DNA from: Paracoccus wurundjeri
GTDB taxonomy: Bacteria; Pseudomonadota; Alphaproteobacteria; Rhodobacterales; Rhodobacteraceae
Direction of reading: 5' to 3'
NCBI RefSeq assembly: GCF_030678915.1
Contig: NZ_JAUUTZ010000002.1
Coordinates: forward strand, 186,001-250,000
DNA length: 64,000 bases
Shown here: piece by piece, positions 9,302 to 17,906 of the stretch
Layout of the letters: each line of letters starts with the position of its first letter
Position numbering within the stretch: position 1 is the stretch's first letter
Notes under the pieces: generated by a model
Seen by the model: the letters and a program-made list of their open reading frames with translations, nothing else
What the model was told of the DNA's origin: nothing
Database searches by the model: none
Program-made: the position numbers and the translations under genes

Positions 9302-10050
9302 CCACGGCCCGCGAAAGCCTTCTTGATATTCGCCATGATGAAAGGGCGATGATCCGGATCCTGACCATGCAGCGGCTGGAAAAGGCCAATGCGCTTGACG
9401 CCGCAATGGTGCAGGCGCTGGATGCCGCACTGGCGGGCCTGACGGCCGCAACGGATGAAGGGGCGACGGTTGTGCTTCGGTCGGCGCATCGGGCCTTTTC
9501 AGCAGGCTTCGACCTGTCGGGCGTCGAGGATCAGACCGAAGGCGACATCCTCCTGCGCTTTGTGCGCATCGAGGGATTGCTGCAACGCCTGCGCAGGGGG
9601 CCTCTGGCCTCGATCGCGGTCATCGACGGTGCGGCCTATGGTGCCGGGGCCGATCTGGCGACTGCCTGCACATGGCGTATCGGCACGCCGCGCGCGCGGT
9701 TCCGGTTTCCGGGGTTCCGGTTCGGAGTGGCTCTTGGCACCCGGCATCTAGCGGCGATTGCCGGTCAGGGCCGGGCGCGGCAGATCCTGCTTGAAAACCG
9801 CATGATCCCTGCGGAAGAGGCGCTGGAATGGGGCTTGCTGACCCATCTGGTCCAACCCGCAGAGATCGAAACCACCATCACCACCCTGGCCGGGGCGCCG
9901 GCGGATCTGCCCGGTGGTGCCGCCGCTAGAATCATCAGGATGACACGAACCGATACCGATGATGCCGATCTTGCGGATATGGTGCGGTCATTGGCCGAAC
10001 CGGGGCTGAAGGACCGCATCGCAGCCTATCTTCGGGCAGGTGCGGCATGA
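9298..10050 (+). CDS. Enoyl-CoA hydratase/isomerase (crotonase) family protein
   Basis: This is a 250-residue crotonase-superfamily protein. The first oxyanion-hole segment is HRAFSAGFDLSG at about residues 62-73, and the second is VIDGAAYGAGADLATACTWRIG at about 107-128, both in the expected places. The usual hydratase glutamates are not obvious: the region after the second segment reads RFRFPGFRFGVALG. It may therefore be an isomerase, hydrolase or other crotonase reaction rather than a simple hydratase. An ATG nine bases upstream is also in frame, but 9298 gives an ATGA overlap with the CoA-transferase stop, and the gene ends in another ATGA overlap with the RibBX-like gene. This indicates tight translational coupling. 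Confidence 0.85.
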   Translation: MTTARESLLDIRHDERAMIRILTMQRLEKANALDAAMVQALDAALAGLTAATDEGATVVLRSAHRAFSAGFDLSGVEDQTEGDILLRFVRIEGLLQRLRRGPLASIAVIDGAAYGAGADLATACTWRIGTPRARFRFPGFRFGVALGTRHLAAIAGQGRARQILLENRMIPAEEALEWGLLTHLVQPAEIETTITTLAGAPADLPGGAAARIIRMTRTDTDDADLADMVRSLAEPGLKDRIAAYLRAGAA

Positions 10051-11129
10051 ACGCGGTCACCACGGCGATATCAGCCATCCGCGCAGGCCGGATGATCATC
10101 GTCACCGACGATGCCGACCGCGAGGCCGAAGGCGATCTGGTCATGGCTGCCAGCCATTGCACGGCCAAGAACATGGCGTTCATCATCCGGAATTCCTGCG
10201 GAATCGTTTGTGCCCCCTTATCCACGGATCTGGCCTCCCGTCTTGATCTTGCGCCGATGGTCGCCCGAAACGACGCGCCATTGGGCACTGCATTCACCGT
10301 GACAGTGGATTGCGTTCATGGATTGACGACCGGCATCTCGGCCGGGCAGCGCAGCAATACAGTCCGCGCATTGGCGGATCCCGATATGGGCCCGCGGGAT
10401 TTCGTGCGGCCGGGCCATGTGTTCCCCCTGATCGCCCGGGATGGCGGGGTACTTGTCCGCGCAGGTCATACCGAAGCCGCGGTGGATCTGTGTCAGCTCG
10501 CGGGGCTGCCGCCGGTCGGGGTCATTTGCGAATTGGCCAATGACGACGGCACGGTCATGAAGGGCGCGCAGATCCGCGCCTTCGCAGCGCGTGAAGCCCT
10601 TCCGGTCGTTTCGGTCGATGAGTTGATCTGTTGGCGGCGCGAAAACGAGCTTCTGGTCACCCGGTCAGAGCCGTTTTCCTGCAACAGCATGATCGGGCCG
10701 GTTACCGGATATGCGTTTTCGACTCCGTTCGATCCGGTCCGTCAATTCGCCTTCGTGCATGGCGATATCTCTGACGGGCAAGGAGTCCCGATCCGGATAC
10801 ACAGATCCTCTGTCGTGGCCGATGTGATCCTTGGCGACACCAGTCTTCACCAAAGCCTGCACGAGATCCGGCAACTGGGTCGCGGAGTGTTGATCTACCT
10901 GCGCGATGAGACAGGCGGCATCCGGCTGGCATCGCAGGATCGCCAGCTATCCGCATCGGAGCGCAGGCGCGAACGCCATTGGTCCGAGATCGGGCTGGCG
11001 ACGCAGATCCTGACCAGTCTGGGGATCAGCAGCCCCCTGCCCCATACGGATCACGGGCTGAACAACCATGCCGGATCGGGTGGGATTAGCACGGGATTCG
11101 CGCCCGTAGAAGGAAACTGCGGCGCTTAG
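10047..11129 (+). CDS. ribBX: RibBX-like 3,4-dihydroxy-2-butanone 4-phosphate synthase with degenerate GTP-cyclohydrolase II half
   Basis: This is a 360-residue two-domain protein. Residues 1 to about 205 are a full RibB domain making the four-carbon precursor of riboflavin: DDADREAEGDLVMAA holds the acidic metal-binding motif, HGLTTGISAGQRS and RPGHVFPLIA the rest of the active site, and HTEAAVDLCQLAG follows. Residues about 210-360 align with GTP cyclohydrolase II (HGDISDGQGVPIRIHRSS, GRGVLIYLRDE) but lack the zinc cysteines (family CxxxxxxxxxxCxC) and most of the catalytic region. That is the RibBX architecture known from proteobacteria, where the X part is not a cyclohydrolase. Placed between a crotonase and a flavin reductase in an FMN-dependent monooxygenase operon, it probably boosts local flavin supply. 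Confidence 0.85.
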   Translation: MNAVTTAISAIRAGRMIIVTDDADREAEGDLVMAASHCTAKNMAFIIRNSCGIVCAPLSTDLASRLDLAPMVARNDAPLGTAFTVTVDCVHGLTTGISAGQRSNTVRALADPDMGPRDFVRPGHVFPLIARDGGVLVRAGHTEAAVDLCQLAGLPPVGVICELANDDGTVMKGAQIRAFAAREALPVVSVDELICWRRENELLVTRSEPFSCNSMIGPVTGYAFSTPFDPVRQFAFVHGDISDGQGVPIRIHRSSVVADVILGDTSLHQSLHEIRQLGRGVLIYLRDETGGIRLASQDRQLSASERRRERHWSEIGLATQILTSLGISSPLPHTDHGLNNHAGSGGISTGFAPVEGNCGA

Positions 11130-11170
11130 CGTCACCACGCCAACAACCCGCCATTTCCAAAGGGGAAACC

Positions 11171-11689
11171 ATGTCCGATCATAACTCCAACATCACCTCT
11201 GGCCTGTTTCGCGAGGTGCTTGGGCAATATCCAACCGGTGTCGTGGCGGTGACCGGCCTTGGCGGCGACGGCCAGCCTGTCGGGATGATCCTTGGCAGTT
11301 TCAGTTCGGTATCGCTGGAACCGCCGCTGGTCTCCTTCATGCCGGGCAAGGCGTCGTCATCCTGGTCGCGACTGGCGTCGTTGCGGCGCTACTGCATCAA
11401 CATTCTGGGCGCGGATCAGGAAGATATCTGCCGCACCCTGACCTCGAAAAGCCCCGACCGGTTCAGGAAGCTGCCCTGGGCATCCTCGGCGCGGGGCAAT
11501 CCGATGATCGCCGGCTCGCTGGCCTATATCGGGTGCCGGCGCGAAGCGGTCCTTGATGCCGGAGACCACCAGATCGTCCTGTGCCGGGTCGAAACGCTGT
11601 CGGCCGGCGCTCTGGGAACGCCGTTGCTGTTCTATCGCGGCGGCTATGGCACCTTCACGGATCAATCCCCGGTGGATATGGTCGATTAG
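11171..11689 (+). CDS. NAD(P)H:flavin oxidoreductase (flavin reductase-like FMN-binding protein)
   Basis: This 172-residue protein belongs to the HpaC/flavin-reductase-like family. FREVLGQYPTGVVAVTG at about residues 12-28 and SFSSVSLEPPLVSF at about 43-56 form the FMN-binding split barrel, and a GDHQIVLCRVE strand lies near the C-terminus. It reduces free FMN or FAD with NAD(P)H for a partner monooxygenase, here presumably the LLM enzyme at 6936-8072. An AAGGGGAAACC ribosome site precedes the ATG. Its stop overlaps that of the convergent MFS gene by four bases, so the plus-strand operon ends here. Confidence 0.88.
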   Translation: MSDHNSNITSGLFREVLGQYPTGVVAVTGLGGDGQPVGMILGSFSSVSLEPPLVSFMPGKASSSWSRLASLRRYCINILGADQEDICRTLTSKSPDRFRKLPWASSARGNPMIAGSLAYIGCRREAVLDAGDHQIVLCRVETLSAGALGTPLLFYRGGYGTFTDQSPVDMVD

Positions 11690-12834
11690 CTTTTCCCGGG
11701 TGCATTGCGCGGGCTGATCACCAGAAGTCCGAAAGCTGCGGCCGACAGCAACAGGCCCGCCACAACCACCGGGAAATGCGATTGACTGATGTCGAACAGG
11801 AATGCGAGCGCAAAGGATCCCACGGCCTGACAGATCGCGAATGCGGCGGTTGCGGCTTTCCAGATTATTCCAGAGATCGCGGGGTTCAGTTCATGCGCAT
11901 AGCCCAGAACTACGCCGGTTAACCCGATCCCGCCAAAACCGCCCAGAAAACCCGCCGCCAGCGCGGCCTGTTTTCCCCATATCAACAGCAGCGCAATTCC
12001 CGCAATCTGCACCGCCAGCCATATAAGCGTTGCCCTGTAGCCGCCAAGCCGGTCAACGGCTTTCCCGCCAAGCAATGAGCCCAGAATTGCACCGACACCG
12101 AATAACAACCAGGCGGCCGAGGCAAGGCCGAAGGAATAGCCTCGGCCGCGGATGAACAGATCGGACAGATAGACCATATGCGGCACCATTCCGGCACCTG
12201 CCAGCCCGTAAGCCGCAACCATTAACCGGGCGTTGCGGGCCGTCACGGTCATTCCGAAACCGGCGCTTATGCTGACCGCAGGCCACAAATGGCAGGTCAG
12301 GCCCCAGATCGCCAGTGTGATCAGTGCCAATCCGGTCCATGCACCGACAATGCCGAAGCCCAGAAGCAAGGGCATGATCGCCGCTCCGAATATGATCCCG
12401 GTTCCAACTCCCGAAATCACGATGCCGCCCGCGATGCCACGCCGGCCTGCCGAGACACAGGATTGAACCACCGGGCCGGCCAGCACCATCAGGACACCCC
12501 CGGAAAATCCCGCAAGAAATCGCGCGCCGCACAGCCACGCCAATCCCAGATTCACGGCAGAGGCAAGAAAGGAAAGGGCCATCAGTCCCATGGCCGCATT
12601 GATCGTGAAGGGCACGCCGGCGCGTGCAGCCACGCTGCGGCCCATCATCACCCCTGACAGATAACCGGCCAGATTGAATGCCCCGACATAGCCGCCGCCG
12701 GCGGGTAAAAGCCAGCCGGCGGACACCATTTCGGGAAATAGCGGATTATAGGCGAAACGCCCAAGCCCCACCCCAACAAACGGCGCCGCCGCGCCTGCCA
12801 GAATAAGCGCGTATTCGGATCGGGTCTTGCGCAT
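11686..12834 (-). CDS. YbfB/YjiJ-family MFS transporter
   Basis: The protein is a 382-residue hydrophobic carrier with about 12 membrane segments. The first helix carries GVGLGRFAYNPLFPEM, the hallmark of the YbfB/YjiJ (DUF1228) branch of the major facilitator superfamily. The start is placed at the ATG at 12834 because AGGAGG stands five bases upstream. A longer open frame reaching 13029 adds 65 residues that are polar and non-membrane. The gene converges on the flavin reductase and shares its control region (12835-13218) with the divergent atoE-like gene. Substrate unknown; uptake or efflux linked to the neighbouring monooxygenase pathway is a guess. Confidence 0.85.
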   Translation of the reverse strand: MRKTRSEYALILAGAAAPFVGVGLGRFAYNPLFPEMVSAGWLLPAGGGYVGAFNLAGYLSGVMMGRSVAARAGVPFTINAAMGLMALSFLASAVNLGLAWLCGARFLAGFSGGVLMVLAGPVVQSCVSAGRRGIAGGIVISGVGTGIIFGAAIMPLLLGFGIVGAWTGLALITLAIWGLTCHLWPAVSISAGFGMTVTARNARLMVAAYGLAGAGMVPHMVYLSDLFIRGRGYSFGLASAAWLLFGVGAILGSLLGGKAVDRLGGYRATLIWLAVQIAGIALLLIWGKQAALAAGFLGGFGGIGLTGVVLGYAHELNPAISGIIWKAATAAFAICQAVGSFALAFLFDISQSHFPVVVAGLLLSAAAFGLLVISPRNAPGKS

Positions 12835-13218
12835 TCGCCCTCCTGTCGACCGGCCATCGCGAAACCGTTCTGTTTCGGTGGTAACCGCCCAAACCCGCAT
12901 AAGGCAAACCACATCTGTTGATCTTCTCATATCAGGATTCCCGAACCCGGGACTTTCGGCTGATGGTTCAAATCCCTTGATCCGAACGCTCCAATTTAAC
13001 TCGCTTGAGCGACGGCATGAATTCAGCAATGTTTTTCAGGCAAGCCGGATTGCGCAAACTGGCGGGGAAATCAAACATTGCATCAGTGATTTCCGCAATA
13101 GCCTTTACCAGCGCGATATAGGGAGCGGGCCGGGCACGGGGGGTGTCCGGCGGCCTTGCTGTTACCTGAGAAGTAACAAAATCGCGGAGCATGCCGCGCG
13201 AAGGGAGGAAGCCTGCAA
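12835..13218. other. 384-bp divergent control region between MFS and AtoE-like genes
   Basis: No gene is supported. Promoters for both divergent transporter genes should lie here. The clearest element is TGTTAC-N7-GTAACA at 13160-13178, annotated separately. Confidence 0.4.
13160..13178. promoter_or_regulatory. TGTTAC-N7-GTAACA palindrome, candidate LysR operator
   Basis: The arms are perfect 6-base inverted repeats with a 7-base spacer, 40 bases before the atoE-like ATG. It contains a T-N11-A core as used by LysR-type regulators, and a LysR gene follows atoE. Binding is inferred. Confidence 0.45.
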
Positions 13219-14538
13219 ATGTTTGGAATGATATTTAAACTATCGGTCCGGGCCGTCGAAAGATGGATGCCCGACCCTTTGCTGTTTGCCTTCATCCTGA
13301 CGATTCTATCGGCCATCGCCGCAATCGTGCTGATGGGGACGGGGCCGGTCGAGCTGGTCAATTACTGGGGCGATTCAGTCTGGGAATTGCTGGCCTTTTC
13401 GATGCAGATGGTGCTGATCGTCGTAAGCGGTTTCGTGCTGTCGACGACCCCGCTGTTCAGCCGGATGCTGACACAATTCGCCTCGCTGGCGACATCGCCG
13501 GTCAAGGCCATCCTGCTGGTGAGTCTGGGCGCCCTGACCGCAAGCTGGCTGAACTGGGGATTAGGTCTGATCGTCGGCGCCATTCTGGCGCGCCGGATCG
13601 CCGCGCGTGTGCCGCAGGTCGATTACCGCCTGCTGGTGGCAAGCGCCTATTCCGGCTGGATCGTGTTTCACGGCGGGCTTTCGGGATCAATTCCCCTGCT
13701 GATCGCAACGCCCGATCACTTTCTGGTCGACACGATCGGGGTCATTCCGGCGTCCGAAACCATCTTCACCGCCTTCAACCTGTTCATCGTCATTTCGCTG
13801 TTTATTGCCGTTCCCGCAATAAACCTGCTGATGCTGCGCGGGATCGATAAGCCGGTCTGCGTCGACCCTGAAAAGCTGAAGGCAGAGGACAGTTTTCCGG
13901 TCGATCCCGGCAATGAAACCCTTGCCGACAAGCTGGAAAACAGCTGGCTTCTGTCCCTGCTGATCGGCGGGGCCGCCATGTTTTATGTGATCTACTGTCT
14001 TGTGACCGGAAAAAGCGGGCTGAATATCAACACCATCAACCTGTTGTTCCTGGCTTTGGGCATTATCCTGCATGGCACGCCAAGGCGCTTTATCGCGGCA
14101 CTGAACGAAGGCATCAAGCATGTCGGGGCAATCGTTATCCAGTTTCCCTTCTATGCCGGAATCATGGGAATCATGTCGCTGTCCGGCCTGTCATCCGCAT
14201 TGAGCGACTTTTTCATCCAGGTATCGAATGCCGATACTCTGCCGATCTGGTCATTCCTGTCCGCCGGCGTCCTGAACCTGTTCATTCCGTCGGGTGGCGG
14301 GCAATGGGCCGTGCAGGGTCCAATCATGATGGAGGCCGCCCTGCAATTGAATGCCGATCTTCCACGAGTCGCCATGGCCGTGGCATGGGGCGACGCATGG
14401 ACGAACCTGATCCAGCCTTTCTGGGCAGTTCCCATCCTGGCCATTGCAGGGCTGAAGGCACGCGATATTATGGGGTTCTGCATGATGCAGACCTTTGCGT
14501 CGGGCGTGTTGGTCATCAGCGGTCTTTGGTTGTTCTGA
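13219..14538 (+). CDS. atoE: AtoE-family short-chain fatty acid transporter
   Basis: This 439-residue polytopic protein with about 10-12 membrane segments follows the AtoE/short-chain fatty acid transporter family closely: VERWMPDPLLFAFILT at the N-terminus, SWLNWGLGLIVGA at about residues 111-123, SGWIVFHGGLSGSIPL at about 145-160, and FIPSGGGQWAVQGPIMM at about 355-371. The family takes up acetoacetate/butyrate-like acids. A GGGAGGAAG site precedes the ATG. It lies beside a CoA-transferase/crotonase/monooxygenase operon and is followed by a LysR regulator, so it likely imports that pathway's acid substrate, though no acetoacetate genes (atoDAB) are nearby. Confidence 0.88.
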   Translation: MFGMIFKLSVRAVERWMPDPLLFAFILTILSAIAAIVLMGTGPVELVNYWGDSVWELLAFSMQMVLIVVSGFVLSTTPLFSRMLTQFASLATSPVKAILLVSLGALTASWLNWGLGLIVGAILARRIAARVPQVDYRLLVASAYSGWIVFHGGLSGSIPLLIATPDHFLVDTIGVIPASETIFTAFNLFIVISLFIAVPAINLLMLRGIDKPVCVDPEKLKAEDSFPVDPGNETLADKLENSWLLSLLIGGAAMFYVIYCLVTGKSGLNINTINLLFLALGIILHGTPRRFIAALNEGIKHVGAIVIQFPFYAGIMGIMSLSGLSSALSDFFIQVSNADTLPIWSFLSAGVLNLFIPSGGGQWAVQGPIMMEAALQLNADLPRVAMAVAWGDAWTNLIQPFWAVPILAIAGLKARDIMGFCMMQTFASGVLVISGLWLF

Positions 14539-14572
14539 AAGCTCTCTTGAAAACCTGGCCGGGCGGTTCCTC

Positions 14573-14593
14573 ATGACTGGTCCGGTCATTTTT
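14573..14593 (+). terminator. Weak terminator-like hairpin after atoE-like gene
   Basis: ATGAC at 14573-14577 and GTCAT at 14585-14589 form a short stem followed by TTTTT (14589-14593). It lies 35 bases after the transporter stop and just before the LysR start. The stem is only five bases. Confidence 0.35.
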
Positions 14594-14610
14594 GCCTGGC
14601 AGGATGTGAC

Positions 14611-15525
14611 GTGAATCTCAGACGACTTGAAACCTTTTACTGGGCCGTGAAACTGGGCAGTTTCAAATCCGCAGCGGAAAAGATCAACTCGACCCAATCT
14701 ACCGTCTCGATGCGAATTCAGGAACTCGAGCGCGAGCTGGGCGTGATTTTGTTCGACCGTGCCAAAGGGGCCGCCCGGCCAACCGATCTTGGCCGCGAAC
14801 TGCTTCCCTATGTCGAAAAGGTGCTGCGCAGCACCGCAGAGATGCGCGATCGCATTTCGGCGACGGGAAGCATCTCGGGGCTGGTGCGTATCGGCGTGGC
14901 CGAGGTCGTATCGATGACCTGGCTGCCGCTTTTCATCAGCGAGATGCGGCACAGGTTCCCCAAGGTACAGATCGAGATCGAAGAAGCCCTGACCCGCGAG
15001 TTGGAAACCAGGCTGGATGCCGGCAGTCTCGATGTCGTGCTTGCCCCCGGCGGGGATCGGAACAGCCGGCATGTGACCCGCCCGCTTGGATCGGTGGAAT
15101 TCGCATGGATGGCCAGCCCTTCCCTGTGCGAACCCGGGCACCCGCTGACGCCCGCCGATCTGGTCGAGCTTCCGGTTATCACGCTTTCCGAAGAAAGTTT
15201 TCATGCCGTTACCATTGCCGAATGGTTCGGTTCGGTCGGCAGCCCGGATTATGTCGGCATTTGCAAAAGCATGGGGGTTGCGGGATCACTTGCGATGATG
15301 GGGCTGGGCATTACCCTGCTGCCGGTGCAATGTTTCACCGGCGCATTGGCCGAGGGAAAGCTGATCCGGCTGCAGACCACACCGTCATTTCCGATTATCC
15401 CGTTTCGGGCGCTTGCCAGTCGCACGAATGTCAGCAGGCTGCCGGAAACCGTTGCCGATATCGCGGCAGAACTCAGCACATTCACCGACGCCCCGGATAT
15501 GCCCCCGCATTCCGGCGCTGCCTAA
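14611..15525 (+). CDS. LysR-family transcriptional regulator
   Basis: The protein has 304 residues. The N-terminal winged helix-turn-helix (about 1-60) contains FYWAVKLGSFKSAAEKINSTQSTVSMRIQELE in family-typical order, followed by LFDRAKGAARPTDLG. The rest is a periplasmic-binding-like effector domain (SGLVRIGVAEV, LDVVLAPG, GITLLPVQCF). The start is a GTG with AGGA seven bases upstream. It follows the atoE-like gene by 72 bases on the same strand and is the obvious candidate regulator for the 6.9-14.5 kb cluster. The effector is unknown. Confidence 0.9.
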   Translation: MNLRRLETFYWAVKLGSFKSAAEKINSTQSTVSMRIQELERELGVILFDRAKGAARPTDLGRELLPYVEKVLRSTAEMRDRISATGSISGLVRIGVAEVVSMTWLPLFISEMRHRFPKVQIEIEEALTRELETRLDAGSLDVVLAPGGDRNSRHVTRPLGSVEFAWMASPSLCEPGHPLTPADLVELPVITLSEESFHAVTIAEWFGSVGSPDYVGICKSMGVAGSLAMMGLGITLLPVQCFTGALAEGKLIRLQTTPSFPIIPFRALASRTNVSRLPETVADIAAELSTFTDAPDMPPHSGAA

Positions 15526-15647
15526 CCGCAATCTTAATACCGGCTACTGCTGCGGATGCCTGAATCCAGAGGATAGGCAGCGATGAAACCCGTCATTCGG
15601 CAGATCTCGCTTCAGCTTCACGCTATCGGGGTTTCGTTCGAAAGTAA

Positions 15648-15692
15648 TCCCGTATCACCAGATGTCACTATCAGGCCGAAGGCGATACGGGA
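15648..15692. terminator. 9-bp inverted repeat between convergent genes
   Basis: TCCCGTATC at 15648-15656 and GATACGGGA at 15684-15692 are perfect inverted repeats. They lie between the LysR stop and the stop of the minus-strand acyl-CoA synthetase gene. No T tract follows, so a terminator role is inferred from position. Confidence 0.35.
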
Positions 15693-15697
15693 GCAGG

Positions 15698-17896
15698 TCA
15701 GGAAGCCTGGCCTCGGGCAGCGAACCGCCGTTCAAGATGGCCCATGATCGACAGAACCCGGGCCATCGGCGCAATTTCATCGAAGACCGGCAACCCGATC
15801 AGCCGGGCCTTTTCCCGGTATTGCCGCCGTCTCTCGTCAAGCTCCGCCGAGCCATCGGTGCGCAGCGCAAGCACGAAATGCGCAATATCAGGATATTCAT
15901 GTATCGCGTTTTCGATTACCGTGAAAAGGTTACCTATCGGATCAACGCTGCCCCGGCCAACAAAAGCTGCAAGATTCAGATGTAATGCGATCGCGTCTGG
16001 CCGGGCCCTTTCAAGCACATGCCCAAGGATATCGCCAGCAATCCAGCCGTCCTTTTCCTGAAGGGTACGGACGGGAGTGTCGATTGGATTGACGACACTC
16101 GTCCCCGGCGGCAAACCCATCTGGGCAAGCGGCGCCATCGCCTCTGCGGAAAAGGGCGAGACGTTCAGCCCATATTGCGCGAACGCATCGGTACCCAGCA
16201 CGCTTGATCCGCCACCGTTACCGAACAGAACAACTTCCTGCGTGGGCCTGCCCGGCCGAAGTTCCAGCGACTGCAACGCCAGAAGCGCGTCGATGAATTC
16301 GTCGATCGTCGTTACCAGCGCCACTGGAAGCTGCGCGGCAAGCGCATCCCACGCACTGTCGTCACCGGCAAGCGCCCCGGTATGGGAGGCCGCCGCCGCC
16401 CGGCCATGCGCGCTGCGTCCGCCCTTCAGAATGACCACCGGCTTCGGTGCCGGATAGCGACTTAGCAGATCAAAGAATTCTCGGCCCTTGCGGATATCCT
16501 CGATATAAAGACCGACCGCCCTGGTCTGTGGATCGGCGAAGTAGAATTCCACAAGTTCATGCGGCGTTACATCCGCGCTGTTACCAATAGTGACGAGCCC
16601 CGAGAAACGCAGACCACGCCACTGTCCGCGTTTGATGATATCGGTCGAGAGCCCGCCGGATTGCGAGACGATGCCGATCCGCCCGGTTTCGGTCGGGGCT
16701 CCGGCCGGAAAGGTCAGCCCGCCGCGCGGCGAATAGGTGCCCAGACAGTTGGGACCAATCACCCGCACCCCGGCGATGCGCGCCTTGGCAACCAGATCGG
16801 CTTGCAATTCGCGCCCCTCTGCGACCTCGCCAAAGCCCGAAGAAATGACCTGAGCGATCTTCAACCGGCCCTTCGCTTCGGCAATGACGTCGGGAATATG
16901 CCGTGCGCCGATAGCGATATAGGCATAGTCTACAGGTGCAGGAGCAGCCGAGATTGCGGGATAGGCGGGCAGTCCCTCGATCTCGGCAGCTTTCGGATGG
17001 ATCGGGAAGATCTGACCGGTATAGCCGAAATCCTTAAGCCGGCGGATGAAGGTATTGGCAATCGCGACGTCTTTGGTGGATGCGCCAAGCACCGCAACGG
17101 TTTCGGGAAAGAAAAGCGGTGCGAATTCGACAAGTGGATCCTTCGCGCCAGCGGGGGCAGGCGCTTCGGGCTGCCCGGCTTCGGTCATCAGGATAAAACG
17201 CGCATCCGCCGCCATCATGCCGCGTTCGGACAGGATCACCGGGTTCAGATCGACCTCGGCAATCTCATCGGCGAAACTGACAAGCAGCCCTTCGGGGCCA
17301 CCAAGGGCAAGCATTGCGTCGATCAGCGGCTCTTGGTTTACCGCCGCCTCGCCGCGGACACCGGCAAGAAGGGCATGCCCCTTCAGTTCTGCCAGCATTT
17401 CGGCCGCCATGCGACGATCGATCGGACAGATACGAAAGGATACATCCTTCAGCACCTCGACGAATATCCCCCCGAGACCAACCATCAGCATTGGTCCGAA
17501 CTCGGGATCGCGGAAACCGCCGATGACGATCTCGCGGCCAGTCGGGATCATCTCCTCGACCAGCCAGCCTTCGACTCGGGCAGTTGCGATTTTCGGACGG
17601 CGGGACATCTCGCGAATGGCATCCGCAACATCGGCGGGACCCGCAAGGTTCAGGATCACCCCACCCGCATCCGACTTGTGCATGATTTCAGGAGAGACGA
17701 CCTTGACCACGAAAGGGCCGGTCATCTTTGCAGCATGCCCGGCGCCCTCCTCGGGCGTAATCACCACCGCCGAGCGAGGCGCATGAATCCCGACGCGGGC
17801 AAGAAGCGCCTTGCCCGCAGCCTCATCAAGCGCAGTCCGCCCGCTGGCACGGGCCCGAGCGATGATGTCGCGTATGGTCTTAAATTCGGCGTTCAT
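15698..17896 (-). CDS. ADP-forming acyl-CoA synthetase (acetate-CoA ligase family)
   Basis: The protein is a 732-residue fusion in the order ATP-grasp (about 1-235), CoA-binding Rossmann (about 250-380), then succinyl-CoA-synthetase-like ligase domain. Visible motifs are PFVVKVVSPEIMHKSDAGGV, GLGGIFVEVLKDVSFR, VAVLGASTKD, GIVSQSGGLS and SHTGALAGDDSAW. The last holds the histidine expected to carry phosphate. The family makes an acyl-CoA from acid, ATP and CoA with ADP release, or runs in reverse. The ATG has GAGGGGATT upstream, ten bases after the carboxyltransferase stop, so it is the last gene of a three-gene minus operon. The acid activated is not known. Confidence 0.87.
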   Translation of the reverse strand: MNAEFKTIRDIIARARASGRTALDEAAGKALLARVGIHAPRSAVVITPEEGAGHAAKMTGPFVVKVVSPEIMHKSDAGGVILNLAGPADVADAIREMSRRPKIATARVEGWLVEEMIPTGREIVIGGFRDPEFGPMLMVGLGGIFVEVLKDVSFRICPIDRRMAAEMLAELKGHALLAGVRGEAAVNQEPLIDAMLALGGPEGLLVSFADEIAEVDLNPVILSERGMMAADARFILMTEAGQPEAPAPAGAKDPLVEFAPLFFPETVAVLGASTKDVAIANTFIRRLKDFGYTGQIFPIHPKAAEIEGLPAYPAISAAPAPVDYAYIAIGARHIPDVIAEAKGRLKIAQVISSGFGEVAEGRELQADLVAKARIAGVRVIGPNCLGTYSPRGGLTFPAGAPTETGRIGIVSQSGGLSTDIIKRGQWRGLRFSGLVTIGNSADVTPHELVEFYFADPQTRAVGLYIEDIRKGREFFDLLSRYPAPKPVVILKGGRSAHGRAAAASHTGALAGDDSAWDALAAQLPVALVTTIDEFIDALLALQSLELRPGRPTQEVVLFGNGGGSSVLGTDAFAQYGLNVSPFSAEAMAPLAQMGLPPGTSVVNPIDTPVRTLQEKDGWIAGDILGHVLERARPDAIALHLNLAAFVGRGSVDPIGNLFTVIENAIHEYPDIAHFVLALRTDGSAELDERRRQYREKARLIGLPVFDEIAPMARVLSIMGHLERRFAARGQAS

Positions 17897-17906
17897 GAGA
17901 ATCCCC

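Noticed and set aside
12835..13029. N-terminal extension of the YbfB/YjiJ transporter
   Set aside because: The extra 65 residues are polar, and AGGAGG stands at the correct distance from the internal ATG at 12834.
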